Shown here in pieces: positions 12,390 through 22,905 of a DNA stretch of 64,000 bases. The stretch is taken from NCBI GenBank assembly GCA_900073065.1, contig FJOG01000035.1, positions 366,317 through 430,316 on the forward strand, in the 5' to 3' direction. The position numbers were made by a program, and so were the translations under genes. How positions within the stretch are numbered: position 1 is the first letter of the stretch; the number at the start of each line of letters is the position of its first letter. Under the pieces are notes generated by a model. That model had not been told where the DNA came from. It did no database searches and worked only from the letters and a program-made list of their open reading frames with translations. Origin of the DNA: Phialocephala subalpina (taxonomy: Eukaryota; Ascomycota; Leotiomycetes; Helotiales; Mollisiaceae).

Positions 12390-13207
12390 CAGGCATTTTA
12401 TTAAATTTTTGAACTTTTTTTGGACAATGAAAGCCCGGAAAGATTGCTGCCCACTACGAGGATGAGCCGCCGGGTAGTCTCTTGGGGTGGTATTGTGGAT
12501 GTGTTGTGATTGTGTATTGAGACTGGGATTGAAGTGGCCTTGGAACATTTGCTATCGGAGGGTTCTGGAGTTGCCATCATCTAAACTCCCCAAAACATCG
12601 ACAACAGAAAAATACACTTGACAACCATGGCCCCTTCCTTTATTTACAACAGACGACACAAACACAGTATCACACCCAGATCTCCTCGGCTAAGACGATT
12701 CTCCAATTCTCTTCGCTGATGACGGGAACTCATTAATAGCACGCAGATCCACTTGATAGCCGTCGTCTGGTCTGTTCTTCACCTGTCACTGAAACACATT
12801 TGAAAAGTCATCGTTCGGAACCGTTCAGCAAGGCAAGCAAAGTCGGAAGAACGAGACGTTGCCATGTGTTGGCGTGATCTTGGACAAGCTTCTGGTCGTC
12901 CCCATAAGACTCGATAGTGGGTACCGGTCCTTCGTTGGCGATCCTGAGCGTGCGAAGGTGAGGCTTTATAGTTGGTGAGATTGGGGAGGGCGGAGTCACA
13001 GGAGAGGACGTGCTAACTCCTTCGCTTGCATGACTGGTCGATAGTCTGAAATGGAATAGAGAAGTTTTGAGGGATGAATGATCGAATCTCTTTGAAATGA
13101 TCTAAGTAGGCTCCATACTTTCAATGTGCCCATCCTACTTGAGTACTTTTACAATGCAAAAGTTCTATGCCGTACTTATACATTCATGTTATATACCTTC
13201 CCCACCC

Positions 13208-14230
13208 TTATAGCCTAGGCCTTACCTTCACCAGCCGATCCAAGGCTTTCCCCCCATCTAGAGCCCATCCGCCATGAATATCTAACTTATACACCTTTCC
13301 CTTCACTTCAGCCTTCACAAACCCTTCCCTCGACCACGTCCTCCTAATGCCTCTGAATGCATTGAAAAAGGCTCGGTTCATGTGCCGGAATGGGGACGTG
13401 AGAAGATGACTTCGATCATACTCCAGTTCCTGTTTCCTCCTTTCCTTTTCTAATTGTATCTCTCGCAGCTCTCCTCGTGTCAAAGTTGTAGGTAGAGGAG
13501 GAGCGAGTTGTTGAGGTAGAATTATATCTTCGGGTTTGACGTATAGCTTCCTTGCAGGAAAGAATGGTATAGGAAACATCTTCCTCAGAATAATTTCAAT
13601 CTGTAACTCCTCCTCCCCTCCAGTCCCATTCTTCACAACCCTAGGATCCAAAGCCCCATCACCACCCGTACTGGCTTTCGGAGGAATCGCCGTAATCGAC
13701 CGTATAATATTTGCAGAGTTTAAGGCTAGATAGGTACCACCTCCAGCCATCAAAACACTAACACTCAAATACGCAGGAGGAACCCATTCTGAAAGCCCTG
13801 TAGGGGCGTATAGGTAGTTGCCCCAATAGTTGAAGACGGCCCAGCTGTAACAGAAGAGGGCGGTGCCCCAGTTTGAGGCTATGAAGGCGGTGTGGGAGGG
13901 GGCTTCGTATAGGAGGGTTGAGTGGGATTTTTGGGCGAATGTGGAGGCGTAGGTGCCGTAGGCGGTGGTTGATGGTAGGGAGGTTTTTGTGAGTGTGAAT
14001 GAGGGTTTGGATGGGAGTGGAGATTTCGTTGCAGGTGCTGTGGAGGGCTTCGATCGGGGAGAAGTTTGAGTTTTGGGTGATGGCGAGCGAGATTGCTTTT
14101 TGGCTTGGAGGAGGGAGGTTGTGGTGAAGAACCGAGGGGAGTTGATGGGTTGGAAGAAGATGTGAATTGTTCGAGGGGAACTGTAGGCACATTGGTGCCG
14201 TAGCAGACACCCTCTTGAGAAGGCAGACAT
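13208..14230 (-). CDS. Mitochondrial membrane protein, TMEM70/186/223-like, 340 aa
   Basis: A single exon. I chose the second in-frame ATG (14230) because it begins a clean presequence (MSAFSRGCLLRHQCAYSSPR), rich in Arg and Ser and lacking acids; the ORF opens 8 codons earlier. After a Ser/Pro/Lys-rich linker, two hydrophobic segments appear: around WGTALFCYSWAVFNYWGN and around AYLSVSVLMAGGGTYLAL. A conserved-looking 'IIRSITAIPP' follows, then a basic C-terminal domain. Two close transmembrane spans plus a presequence fit the TMEM70/TMEM186/TMEM223 superfamily of inner-membrane complex-assembly factors; this is family recognition by eye. It is divergent from the PDX1 gene, starts 257 bp apart. 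Confidence 0.75.
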   Translation of the reverse strand: MSAFSRGCLLRHQCAYSSPRTIHIFFQPINSPRFFTTTSLLQAKKQSRSPSPKTQTSPRSKPSTAPATKSPLPSKPSFTLTKTSLPSTTAYGTYASTFAQKSHSTLLYEAPSHTAFIASNWGTALFCYSWAVFNYWGNYLYAPTGLSEWVPPAYLSVSVLMAGGGTYLALNSANIIRSITAIPPKASTGGDGALDPRVVKNGTGGEEELQIEIILRKMFPIPFFPARKLYVKPEDIILPQQLAPPLPTTLTRGELREIQLEKERRKQELEYDRSHLLTSPFRHMNRAFFNAFRGIRRTWSREGFVKAEVKGKVYKLDIHGGWALDGGKALDRLVKVRPRL

Positions 14231-14487
14231 CTGTATATCTTCAATTAGTGACAAAACTTCAATTTTCGCAGATTACAGCAATTCACCTCAAACAATTGAC
14301 AAGTCAGACCACAGCTTCTCGTCGTCCAAAAATAAAAGTGAAGCTCCATCGGCGAATCGGCGGATTTCGCTGACTAGCGCGATGCCAGATTTTGGCGGGT
14401 CTCAACACCTCGAATAATCTCAAGATTCTCAAACTTGCGATACTTACTCTCAAAAGCTCAACTGAGCTTTGATTTCCGTCTGCCAAC
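14231..14487. promoter_or_regulatory. Shared divergent promoter of two mitochondrial genes
   Basis: 257 bp separate the start codons of the TMEM223-like gene (-) and PDX1 (+). Both leaders and promoters must overlap here, which suggests coordinated expression. Confidence 0.55.
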
Positions 14488-15830
14488 ATGGCATCTTTTG
14501 CAACAGCTTGCCGTCTGTCGGCTAGACTTACTGCTAGGCAATTGCGACAAGATGCCAGCGCCAGAGGTATGTTGGAGATTTGTTCGGTGGATATAGCTGT
14601 TGACAATGTCTGACAGGTTTCCGAACTTCTGCGAAGGTGTTGGCTGCTCAGAATTTTACGATGCCAGCTCTGTCTCCTACGATGACGGAAGGAAATATTG
14701 GGAAGTGGGCGGTCAAGGAAGGAGACTCGTTCTCGGCCGGTGATGTTCTGTTGGAAATTGAGACAGATAAGGCGTCTATGGATGTGGAAGCACAGGACGA
14801 TGGAATTATGGCAAAAATTACCCAGCCTGATGGAACGAAGGGTATCAAGGTCGGGACTCGGATTGGAGTTCTTGCAGAACCAGGAGACGATCTCAGCAGC
14901 TTGGAAATACCGGCCGAAGAGAGTGCTGCACCAGAACCCAAGAAAGAAGCTTCTAAACCGAAGTCCGAGGCCAGCTCAGAGTCTTCGAGCTCAGCACCAC
15001 CTACGCCATCAAGTTCAGCATCTTCAGAAGCGCCTGCGAAACCTGCCGGCAAACCCAAGAAGCAGACATACCCACTCCTACCCTCCGTCGGACACTTAAT
15101 GAAGGAGCATGGCATCGAAGAGTCAGCAATCGACAAGATGATACCCAGCGGTCCTAATGGCCGTCTGCTGAAGGGCGACGTTCTCGCATACCTAGGCTCA
15201 GTCTCCTCATCATACCCCTCCGAATTATCCACCAAGATTGAGAAACTCACCCACCTCGACCTTAGCAACATCAAGCTCGCAGTTCCAGCACCCAAACCTG
15301 CCAAAGCAGTTGAGCCTGCTCCCGAGCCTATTGTCCCTCAAGAAACTGAAGTCGCAGTCCCCATTTCCATGCGAGCGGTTTTGGACGTTCAGAAGAGGAT
15401 ACAGAGCACACTCGGTGTATTCATGCCCATGTCCACATTCATTGCCCGAGCTACCGACGTTGCGAATGATAACCTTCCTCGCTCCAAGACCCAAGCTCTT
15501 AGCGCTGACGAGCTCTTCGACCAAGTCCTCGGTCTTGACAAGGTCACCACAGCATCTGGTGTCCGTGGTACTTTCCTCCCTCAAATCACAGCTTTGCCAT
15601 CAGCTGCTCCTTCCGTACCTGTCAAACCTGCCAAGCAGCTGGATATCATCGACATTCTGGCCGGTGGATCACGGCCATCTACTTTGGCGAGGAAGCCGGT
15701 CCCAGGATTGAGCAATTCGGTAAATGTTTTCAGTGTCAAGGTACCCAAGGGAGACGAGAAGAGAGCACAGGTTTTCCTGGATAGAGTGAAGGCTGTGTTG
15801 GAGGCGGAGCCAGGGAGGTTGGTTCTGTGA
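14488..15830 (+). CDS. PDX1: Pyruvate dehydrogenase complex component X (E3-binding protein), 430 aa
   Basis: Exons 14488-14566 and 14617-15830; the intron is GTATGT...TGACAG in phase 1. Exon 1 encodes a mitochondrial presequence beginning MASFATACRLSARLTARQLR. Next comes a lipoyl domain with the lipoyl-lysine motif ETDKASMDVEAQDDG (about residues 70-85), then a Ser/Pro/Lys hinge. A peripheral subunit-binding domain follows (LLPSVGHLMKEHG...GPNGRLLKGDVLAYLG), which holds dihydrolipoamide dehydrogenase (E3) on the PDH core. The C-terminal part is short and lacks the HxxxDG catalytic motif of E2 acetyltransferase, so this is component X and not Lat1. The length fits fungal Pdx1 (about 400-430 aa). 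Confidence 0.92.
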
Positions 15831-16274
15831 GGTGCTTACTGAGGCGGGATGGAGTGGCCTTGTAATATAGGAATATAGACTGCGATGAATGGATGTTATG
15901 ATACCAAGTTCTGAAAGTTCAGGTCACATTTCGTTGTCTGTCTGAGTTTTGATGCGTCAGAAAGAGAGGATGCACGTTTTTATGTATTTGAAACAGTCTT
16001 TGCAGGCATCAAGTAGTTATGCATTGCCCTACCAGTACACATGTACAATGTGAATTTAAAGCTTCTCTTCATTCCAATGCGGAGAAAGTATTGAGAGTGA
16101 AGGAATCAATTTTGTTGATTCAAGCGGAAAGAATATGTACACAGTTTCCCAACAAAACCGGAAGCACCATCGCGCCTTCCCGTTAACCTAAGGGAACCCC
16201 TCGGGCCAAGGCTTCATACCAAAGGAGTAGATCTGCCTCGTCGCGAACCTTGTGCCATCGACCAAAATACAGAT
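15831..16274. other. Convergent 3' intergenic region
   Basis: 444 bp between the stop codons of PDX1 (+) and the secreted-protein gene (-). It presumably holds both 3' UTRs; no ORF or repeat was seen. Confidence 0.6.
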
Positions 16275-16996
16275 CTACGCAGCCGGCGGCGTGGTCTGAA
16301 TGACAACCGGCGTTCCATCATCTAGCACATCATTCGGTTCATTCCAGACAAGCTTCCATACACCGTCTACTAGAAGTTTGGACAGTCAGTCATTGTGCAG
16401 TCTTCAATATTTTGGAACTACATGAGGCCGATGGTCACTTACTGTTGGTCGCAGTTGCCCAAAATTTCGCCTGCAAAGTGCCATCACTATCTTTCCAGTA
16501 CACATCTGTTCCCAGGAACCGAAAACCGGTGGTTGTGTTCGTGGTGGTACTTTCGTCGCTTGTTGTAAAGCCTGCTTGTGCGGTAGAATCGGTCGAGGTG
16601 TCGATGAAGAATTTTGGTTCGCCGGTGAACTTGCCAGAGCCGCCGGAGGTGAGGTTCTTCTGGGTGTAAAGGGATGTGTTATTCATTGTGACTGGTGTGT
16701 TCAAGTCAGTCAATACACACGGAGAATAGGCTGAGATGGCTTACAGGTTATGTTTGTTGCGTTGAGATCGCTTGGAATTCTGTAACCGATGTATGCCAAT
16801 GCTTGGCCGACTGTTAGTAAAGTCTTTTCTAAGAGCTTGATTTGCTGGATTTCTCACAATTCATGTAGAAGACTGGCAATCCGCTGATGTTCGTGCCGTA
16901 TGCGTACAGAGTGAACGGGTCTGCAGCATTTACATGGGCTGTCTGGCTCGAGCAAAGCAGAAGACCTGCTGATAGCTGAATCTTGTTGAAGAGCAT
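16275..16996 (-). CDS. Small secreted protein of unknown function, 182 aa
   Basis: Four exons: 16996-16858, 16810-16745, 16691-16443 and 16369-16275. Introns are GTGAGA..CTAACAG, GTAAGC..CACCAG, GTAAGT..TTCTAG, and all phases agree. The N-terminus is a signal peptide (MLFNKIQLSAGLLLCSSQTA, cleavage probably near AHVNA). The mature part starts DPFTLYAYGTNISGLPVFY and is rich in Thr/Ser/Asn with several N-x-S/T sequons, including NATNIT and NNTS. There are few cysteines, which argues against a disulfide-rich effector. The domain looks like a small beta-rich extracellular protein common in ascomycetes, but I know no function. It is divergent from the laccase 1.7 kb away. Confidence 0.85.
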
Positions 16997-18744
16997 CTTG
17001 GCTGTTATCAAATTTGATAGCCTTAAAAGAATATCAGTGATGTTTACAAGCAAGAATGGCCTAATTTGTAGATGGGCAACAGAACCTTTATGGATGATGC
17101 AGAAAGCCCATGGCAGTCGCTCAGGGGAATCACATTTGCAGCTTTCTTACTTTTTCTATAACGTTGGATATTTCTAGATTTAGGAGTCGTCATCAACATG
17201 TCTTTTCGAGTTGATCCCCTTGCAAGTGTCGGCATATCGCTCAATACCATTGAATATCATCGTTCGTCGTCAGCTATTCTCGCGGACGGGAAGTTATTTG
17301 ATCCTCAGTTCAGAACTTAGGAACCCAGTTCCCAGTAGGGAGGCGAGATGCTTGATTCGATCTGTTATTGGACCCTCCCCTTCCGCAAGCGTGGTCTTCG
17401 CCTACAAGATATTGCCGACCCCAATTATACCTAGCAGCTCAAGCTTTTGCTATGATTTAGAGTTTGATATGATCAAATTATTTCCAATTTGGACTGAAAA
17501 CACTAGGCTTCCTCGGTCGCTTACACCGACATGCATGACCTTGGTAACAAGCACGGAGGTAAAGGATGAACCATCTCGGTTGATTCGGGCACTACACTTC
17601 GGTCCCGAGAACCTTTGACTCGGGCTCAAAAAGTACGATTAGAGACTTCCGCCTCCTAATTCGACAATCATTGTCGAATGCCGAATTTCTAATCTTGGGA
17701 ATGTGGAGTACGTATGTACCGCACCGTGCATCCCGGATGAGAGGTGACGACGCATGGCGTAGAGTGGCCCGGGCACTATTCAAGGTTGGGGATCTGGGGG
17801 TGAAAAATGTCCGATGTTTGGATGAGGGATCTGCGGTCATGGGTATCCCAAGCGAGAGGTGATAGGTGGTTCTAATTGGACTGTGAGGCTAGGTGCTGAT
17901 GTATGTACTTCCGTTGAAACGTCGTGTCTTGACATGTCGCTACAATCAGCTGTAAAGATTGGTCCAATTGTTATTCCTGGATACCTGAACTCCTCTCTTA
18001 TCTTCGTATTCCTTTCCCTACACCATTAGAATGGAGCGTGAAAAATCCAGTAAGGTTCATGTACTGGATCTTTACTGTACAAATAGCACGCCGCTGCAGG
18101 TCCACATCTGACATATTTCCTCATTGGGAATACCTTTCTTCATGCACAACTCTTCCAGTACTTCGCTAAGCACTGTACCGATGATCTCAATCTTAGCACC
18201 TGAATAGTCTCGGCCCACCACGGAAGACCGTGCATGTTCATAAGTCGGAGTAATGTTCTTTTACAACCTTGTCATGAACTTCTAATGATCACGAGCTTGA
18301 ATTATTCAGAACGCAGCTCCAAAGGACGCGACGCAATCAGAGGAACTATTGATTTCCTTTTTCCACTTAGCCCAATTCATTGAGGCTTGACTCAGGGGAG
18401 GATAAGGCGAGCTTGCCGAGACGGGGCGGTGCGGAACCCGTAGAGCTGTACTAGTGATGAGCCTCAAGTCTCATCTCTGAACAATTCGCGTTCCCTGTAC
18501 CCGTGAGTATTGCAAGCGCAGTTACCACGCACGAACATGATGTGACCCGGTACTCAGAGAACGACCTTTGTGGGGGCCATTGTCACGGAGGTGCATATGC
18601 TTGAGGCCCGAGATGTTCGTGACCGAAGACTACTTGGACTTCTCCCTATATATCTATCTATCTTCTCCTTCCTCTGTCTTATCTTCTTCACCGCGGTCCC
18701 TCCTTCTTTTCTTGGGCTTCACTCCTTCTCGGAATACCTTCATC
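16997..18744. other. Divergent intergenic region upstream of the laccase
   Basis: 1.75 kb between two genes for secreted proteins. Short ORFs only, none recognisable. A pyrimidine-rich leader (about 18640-18740, repeated tct/ctt) directly precedes the laccase start, typical of fungal promoters. Confidence 0.5.
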
Positions 18745-20778
18745 ATGGGCATGCTTCGAAGTCTCCCTCTTTTGACCCTCCAAGCTCTTTTACTTTTCCC
18801 TTTCCCAGGCAATACTTCTCCACAGTATCACAGGTCTGTCGAACTCAACCAACGCCAGACAGCATCATGCACCAACTCAGCCACTGATAGAAGTTGCTGG
18901 GGAGACTATGACCTCTCTACCAACTACTACGATACTGTCCCAGATACTGGAGTAACTCGAGAGGTAAGTTCAACCTGCTTCATCCCCATGAAAATGTTGA
19001 CAGCTGACAATCCGCATAGTACTGGCTTGAAGTTACTAACACAACACTCGCTCCAGATGGGGTCGAGAGAATCGTTCTTGCTATAAACGGCACCTTGCCC
19101 GGACCGACAATCGAAGCAGATTGGGGAGACACAGTTGTTGTTCACTTAACCAATAGTCTCACCAACAACGGATCCAGCTTCCACTTTCATGGAGTCCGCC
19201 AAAATCTGACTGTTCAGAATGATGGTGTCCCATCTGTTACGCAATGCCCTGTCGGCCCTGGGGATACTTACACATATACTGTAAGAATCATTGCTTCTAC
19301 AGCAGATTTAAACAATCAATGCTAACGAAGGTCTAGTGGCGAGCAACTCAATATGGTAGCTCATGGTACCACTCCCACTACTCTCTCCAAGCATGGGACG
19401 GCGTATTTGGCGGCATAAAGATCAATGGTCCAGCAACAGCAAACTACGACACCGACCTCGGGCACCTCTTCATCCAAGACTGGTCCCACGTCACCGCCTC
19501 CTCCCAATTCATCTTCGACGAAACCTCAGGTCCGCCTACACAAGACACTGGCCTCATCAACGGGACCAATGTCTGGGAAACTTCTGGTGCTTATTTCGAG
19601 CAAACATTTGTCTCGGGAACGAGCTATCGGCTGAGGATTGTGAACGTGGCCATTGATACTTTCTTTAAGTTTTCGATTGATAATCATACGATGACGGTCA
19701 TTGCTATGGATTTTGTGCCTATTGAGCCGTTTGAGACTACGATTTTGAGCATGGGGAATGGTATGTTGAACTTCCTGATGCAAGTTTCAATCCTAATCTT
19801 CTTACTGATTCGATGCATCTAATTCAGCTCAACGCTACGACATCATAGTCAATGCATCAGAGCCGGTAGGAAACTACTGGATGCGCGCCATTCCCCAGGT
19901 AACCTGCTCTGCAAACGACAACGTCGACGGCATCCTCGGCATAATCCGCTACGAAACCAGCACCGCCGACCCAACCACGAGCGGCTATGCCTACGCAGAT
20001 TCCTGCGATGACATGCCTATGTCCTCTCTCGTTCCATACCTAGCCCTGAACGTTGGTTCCGAGACCATAGAAGAGGATTTGGAAGTCACCGTTGGGGCTG
20101 ATAATGCTACGGGATTTATATATTGGTATGTTGCTGGAAGTTCGATGGATTTGGATTGGTCGAATCCTACGCTTTTGCAAGTTGAGGATGGTATTACGGG
20201 TTTTGGGGCGGAGGAGAATATTTACGAGGTCACAGAGGCGGGGAGTTGGACTTATGTTATTTTGGAGCAGACGACTGGGCGGCGCATCCGATTCATCTTC
20301 ACGGTTAGTACTCCTACAGCCTAATACCCCAGCCATCTTGTGCTGATAGTGAACGTTTAGGTCACGATTACTACGTCCTCGCCCAAGGTATGTGGATAAA
20401 CCTCCTTCCAATATTGGGATCTCTCATAGTCTCTATTAAGATATGCTTGAAGAACAATCGCTAACTCCCCATCCAGGTACCGGCACGTACGCCAGCGCAG
20501 CTCCAACACTCCAAACAACCAATCCTCCCCGCCGCGATGTTGCCATGCTTCCTCCCGAAGGATACCTCGTAATCGCCTTCCTCAGCGATAACCCAGGCAC
20601 ATGGCTGATGCATTGTCATATCGGATGGCACCAGAGTCTCGGTCTTGATTTGCAGTTTGTGGAGCAGTATGATTTGATCGGAGGCTTGATTGATAACTCA
20701 ACTATGAGTGAGACGTGCGGGAATTGGGAGAGTTATTTGAGTTTGAGTGATTTGAAGCAGGATGATGATGGGGTTTGA
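18745..20778 (+). pseudogene. Laccase-like multicopper oxidase with one frameshift
   Basis: Six exons: 18745-18963, 19020-19280, 19337-19760, 19828-20303, 20361-20387, 20477-20778, all with good GT-AG sites. A signal peptide (LRSLPLLTLQALLLFPFPG) leads into a three-cupredoxin enzyme. Copper motifs are HFHGVRQ, WYHSHYSLQ, HPIHLHGHD (split by an intron) and HCHIGWHQSLGLDLQF. Laccases are secreted enzymes that oxidise phenols with O2. Exon 4 reads cleanly to about 20275 and then in another frame from HPIHLHG: its length is one base short of what both flanking phases require. A missing G in the GGG run at 20277-20279 would explain it. Either a sequence error hides an intact gene of about 569 aa, or this is a very young pseudogene. 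The ORF is also open upstream to 18568; I chose the ATG before the signal peptide. Confidence 0.85.
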
Positions 20779-21073
20779 GAAGAGAGAGAGAGATGGTGGG
20801 TAGAGGTATAAGAGGTAGCTGAAGCGATGTGTAGGAACTTGAGCATTGTATGGCAGGAGTTATGTTGCTTTGCAATGAAAATAAACTGGTACGGAACTAA
20901 TGTTTACTTGTACACGGACCAAGATGCTGACGGTCAGCTTTATGATTTGTAAAAGTGGTAATTAATCTCCTCCCCAAAATCCCCCCTGCCCTCCCACACA
21001 ATTGAACCAAGCGAGGGAGTCACAGCACGTGCAATAGTATCCTATGACTCCAACTTCCTCTTACCTTGTCTGC

Positions 21074-21082
21074 TATAAATAG
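21074..21082 (+). promoter_or_regulatory. TATA-box-like TATAAATAG
   Basis: A strong TATA consensus 56-64 bp upstream of a short C-rich ORF at 21138. Such clear TATA boxes are uncommon elsewhere in this window. Confidence 0.35.
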
Positions 21083-21137
21083 CTCCTTTGTACTCTACGA
21101 ACCGCCAACGAAGGTCTGGTACCCACTATCGAGTCCT

Positions 21138-21236
21138 ATGGCAACCAGTGCGCTGCCCTTCCAACCCTACGCCAATATGCTGCCCCACCCTAACGCCGCA
21201 TCTCTTCAACCTGCTATCTATTTGAGACAATTTTAG
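21138..21236 (+). CDS. Possible 32-aa micro-ORF
   Basis: ATG to TAG, 33 codons, Pro/Ala-rich (starts MATSALPFQPYANMLPHP). Codons end mostly in C, like the first halves of nearby real exons, and a TATA box precedes it. It may be a small protein, a leader peptide, an eroded first exon or chance. Confidence 0.2.
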   Translation: MATSALPFQPYANMLPHPNAASLQPAIYLRQF

Positions 21237-22037
21237 ACGATTATATCGTGTGCATTTGTATCATCTGTTCCAAGTAAAGTTCAGACGACGGCTGTCAAAT
21301 TTTAGACTGCTACGAACATTTTTGGGATCCATAGACGAAGGGCAAGAGACGAGTAGGTCTCTACTCGTCTTAGTTCTGTGAATGCGTCGACATCTGGCAG
21401 CAGTGCCTGTGTTTGATCGCAAAACTGTTTGTTCAGCGGATGAGAGAGGAGGGGTTTCAAGTTCTGGATATTTCATCCAAACGGGAGAGACGATTTTTCA
21501 TGCACTCGTCTAAGCACTATGGGTACGTCAGCATCCTGGGGCCATGCTCGTGCCTGATCGTGAATATGAGTGTTGAAAAGTGAACAGACCGGAGAAAAGG
21601 AGCATTGGGAAGAGATGGGGCATTGAAATGATGAATAACTAACAAAAGACAGAAAACATGACAGATTACCACATACAAAGATAAACTTCAAGAAGTAGTT
21701 CAAGAGATAGAAATTTGAGAAACAAGCCAGATAGGATGGTCTAAGAGAAGCGAAGAAAGGAGGTGGACACGAAGAATTGTCTAATTCTTTCAGGTGTGAG
21801 TTTGCATAGCCAAAAGGTCGCTGTTTCCCATAAACATCTACAAATGCAGAGCATCGCTGACAATTTTCCCGAAGCTCATCCTCCCAGTCTCAAAAATGCT
21901 CCCAATAGCTTTCCTCTTAGCCTCTCTCACCATCTCATTTTTCCGTGTATCGGTTGATCGACTTCCGTCGACTTTGGATTGTTGCCGAAATACAGATCGT
22001 CGTCTCTAGGGAAGCGCAGCCGGGTGCATGGCATGGG

Positions 22038-22600
22038 TTATGAGATGAGGAAGGTAGTGCTGTAACCCTGTACGAAGAAAAGTGCATAGCTGCATCTTCT
22101 GTACCTTGGATATCCCTTGAAGATGTGTAAAGAAGTTTGAAATCTTCCGTGCGAAGAGGAGAAATCGAAGCCGATCAATGTCCAGGGAGAAGATGTTAAC
22201 TGAAAGTCAAAGTACACTCGGGGCACATCGAGACAGTGAGAGGCGAATGTGAGTGTGTAGTGCTTCAGAGCTTCATGGCGAGATTCCAAGCAAGTGTGGA
22301 GGACTGCAGGAATGGTGGCTGCAGACTGAAGCTGTACGAGAATTCGGGGCGTCCAGACTTGACCTAGAAGAGCTCAGCTACTCGCTGTGATGGAAGGGAA
22401 AAGTAACATATTCTGATTCGCAGTTCCTGTGGAAGCTCGATGAAACGTGGAAATGCATCAAAGGCAGCGGTAGTGATGCTACTGGGAGGTTGTGCCATGA
22501 CTTTCATGGCACCTGTGCTTGCTTCGATTCCGACTCTGCTCCGGTGAGACACGCTGGAAGCTCTGGGCACTCTGGGACTTGTGTACTCTCTTCCGTTGTC
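22038..22600 (-). pseudogene. Broken 2EXR-domain gene
   Basis: Read on the minus strand, the 2EXR start motif is clear: FPRFIELPQELRIRICYF, then SLPSQRVAELF followed at once by TAG. The next conserved block (TIPAVLHTCLESRHEALKHY, then LDVPRVYFDF) is in a different frame. After YFDFQ the frame that resembles the family continuation (NIFSLDIDRLRFLLF) is shifted again. A 50-nt GTAGCT...TACAG intron could bypass the stop but would delete the conserved RVxE segment. Two frame breaks and a stop argue for a pseudogene. Related genes lie at 42-47 kb. Confidence 0.7.
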
Positions 22601-22665
22601 GAGTCAGGACTGCAAACGTATTCGGTTGGGGTAAAAATTTCCTGGTCGACGACCAGATAGCAACG

Positions 22666-22905
22666 TTAAATGGAAGAATGATCACGATCAGAAGATGCGC
22701 TACTCGAGGTTGACTCCTCAGTTGAGGAAATATCGGAGAATTTGAAGATAAGTGGCTCTATGTCTGTACCGTGCGTGATATCGCTGGAAGAATTGACGTC
22801 ACCAAAGTTGTTGCTCTCGGTGAGATATTCAGAGGATTCAAAATCTGCTTCGTTTGCTGGAGGGAGATACCACTGGCGGCAGAGTCTTGATAGGAGACAC
22901 CCCAT
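22666..22905 (-). CDS. Possible 79-aa Ser/Asp-rich ORF with MGCLLS start
   Basis: The in-frame ATG at 22905 gives a protein starting MGCLLSRLCRQW, then acidic and Ser-rich sequence to a TAA/TGA region at 22666. Gly2 with Ser6 fits the N-myristoylation pattern and Cys3 a palmitoylation partner. It lies directly upstream of the broken 2EXR copy on the same strand and may be its former first exon. No family recognised. Confidence 0.25.
   Translation of the reverse strand: MGCLLSRLCRQWYLPPANEADFESSEYLTESNNFGDVNSSSDITHGTDIEPLIFKFSDISSTEESTSSSASSDRDHSSI

Larger units (their letters stand above)
9400..13207. other. Gene-poor stretch with inverted repeats
   Basis: Only short unrecognisable ORFs are seen. 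Notable items are a 16-bp palindrome at 11226-11241, a 14-bp inverted repeat at 11275-11311 and a 12-bp inverted repeat at 12349-12389. A 64-aa plus-strand ORF at 11841-12035 looks faintly protein-like but has no recognisable family. Confidence 0.45.
20779..22037. other. Intergenic region downstream of the laccase
   Basis: Probably laccase 3' flank, then a TATA-like site with a tiny ORF at 21138-21236 (listed separately). The rest holds only short ORFs with no recognisable content. Confidence 0.5.

Noticed and set aside
14648..15304. 218-codon minus-strand ORF
   Set aside because: Antisense shadow of PDX1.
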